This document shows, piece by piece, positions 5,046 through 5,708 of a stretch of 5,708 nt of DNA (within the stretch, counting starts at the first letter, position 1; each line of letters starts with the position of its first letter). Location of the stretch: contig CALMSE010000121.1 of NCBI GenBank assembly GCA_937872275.1, positions 1 to 5,708 of the forward strand. The letters are read 5' to 3'. The position numbers and the translations under genes were made by a program. The notes below the pieces were generated by a model, which worked only from the letters and a program-made list of their open reading frames with translations, searched no databases and had not been told where the DNA came from. The stretch comes from an uncultured Leucobacter sp. GTDB taxonomy: Bacteria > Actinomycetota > Actinomycetes > Actinomycetales > Microbacteriaceae.

Positions 5046-5708
5046 ATGCGGAATCCTGCGGGCGCCCCGGGCGCCTCGAGCGGCCCGAGCGTCGGCGAGC
5101 TCGGCGAGGGCGAGGTGCTGCAGCGGATCCTCGCCCGCCTCGGCCCGGTAGAGCGCGCGGTCGTGGGACCGGGCGACGACTGCGCGGTGCTCGGGTTCGC
5201 GGGCGACGGGGCGGTCACGACCGACACGATGATCGAGGGCCCCGACTTCCGCCTCGCCTGGCACAGCGGTTTCGAGCTCGGATGGAAGCTCGCGGCCACG
5301 AACCTCTCAGACGTCGCCGCGATGGGCGCGCGGCCGACGGCGCTGACGCTCGCGCTCGCCTGCCCGGCCGAGACCCCGGTCGCCCTGCTCGAGGAGGTCG
5401 CGGCCGGCCTCGACGCCGCCTGCCGTGAGCTCGCTCCCGGCTGCGGGGTCGCTGGCGGGGATCTCGGCCGTGCGCCCGTGCTGCTCGCCTCCGTGACCGC
5501 CCTCGGCGATCTCGAGGGGCGCGCCGGGGTGCTGCGCTCCGGGGCGCGGGCTGGCGACGTCGTCGCCTACGCGGGCGAGCTGGGGCTCGCGGGGCTGGGG
5601 CTCTCGCTGCTCTTCGCCGAAGCCGCCGACGCCGATGGCACCGCGCACGGCCGCACGCTCGAGGCGTTGCGCCGCAACCACCCGGGCGCGATCCGCGCCC
5701 AGCTCGCG
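5046..5708 (+). CDS. thiL: Thiamine-monophosphate kinase, 3'-truncated by the window edge
   Basis: Catalyses ATP-dependent phosphorylation of thiamine monophosphate to thiamine diphosphate, the last step of cofactor synthesis, in the cytoplasm. The 221 visible codons cover roughly two thirds of a protein normally about 310-340 aa, and the frame runs open off the window end. Family marks: VGELGE (16-21), VGPGDDCAVL (40-49) with metal/ATP ligands Asp44 and Asp45, TTDTMIEGPDF (58-68), WKLAATNLSDVAAMGARPTA (80-99) with Asp89, AGGDL (136-140) with Asp139, and SVTALGDLEGRAGVLRSGAR, typical of PurM/ThiL-fold kinases. The ATG at 5046 is the only possible start, since an in-frame TAA lies at 5034. No thiamine riboswitch was seen in the 42-bp upstream gap. 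It is divergent from the DUF3515 gene. Confidence 0.96.
   Translation, partial: MRNPAGAPGASSGPSVGELGEGEVLQRILARLGPVERAVVGPGDDCAVLGFAGDGAVTTDTMIEGPDFRLAWHSGFELGWKLAATNLSDVAAMGARPTALTLALACPAETPVALLEEVAAGLDAACRELAPGCGVAGGDLGRAPVLLASVTALGDLEGRAGVLRSGARAGDVVAYAGELGLAGLGLSLLFAEAADADGTAHGRTLEALRRNHPGAIRAQLA

Overview
The window is GC-rich (visibly about 65-70 percent G+C) chromosomal DNA with dense, short-spaced genes and strongly G/C-biased third codon positions. The gene families point to an actinobacterium, most likely Microbacteriaceae (for example Leucobacter or a relative). The evidence is actinobacterial-type gpsA, ddl and thiL, a DUF3515 lipoprotein, and a DUF559 protein with an AbiEi-like N-terminal domain of the kind common in that family. 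The genus is inferred, not shown.

Layout: (i) 1-2170, an overlapping gpsA-ddl pair on the plus strand, with gpsA cut at its 5' end. It makes sn-glycerol-3-phosphate for phospholipids and D-Ala-D-Ala for peptidoglycan. (ii) 2171-2494, a gene-free stretch with a 20-bp tandem repeat, a very long near-perfect palindrome, and a second palindrome just before the next gene. (iii) 2495-3328, a predicted DUF559 endonuclease-like protein. (iv) 3329-3476, a purine-rich tract followed by an operator-like palindrome overlapping a possible -10 box. (v) 3477-4375, a two-gene operon of a DUF4260 membrane protein and a TetR regulator overlapping by 4 nt. (vi) 4376-4526, a convergent intergenic region holding a diverged second copy of the long palindrome. 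(vii) 4527-5003, a DUF3515 lipoprotein gene on the minus strand. (viii) 5004-5045, a 42-bp divergent promoter region. (ix) 5046-5708, thiL (thiamine-monophosphate kinase), cut at its 3' end.

From memory, gpsA, ddl, an opposite-strand DUF3515 gene and thiL lie in the same order in Mycobacterium tuberculosis and other actinobacteria. Against that backbone, the DUF559 gene and the DUF4260/TetR operon look like an accessory block between ddl and the DUF3515 gene.

The most interesting non-coding signal is a pair of 85-bp inverted repeats with identical geometry (33-bp arm, 19-nt centre, 33-bp arm) at the two ends of this block. Between the copies, three stem-base pairs have changed on both strands so that pairing is kept. 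A second pattern is three start codons (3477, 5003 on the minus strand, 5046), each 6-7 nt downstream of a TANNNT box, the arrangement of leaderless actinobacterial mRNAs. No RNA genes, CRISPR arrays, transposase genes or recognisable novel defence system were seen.
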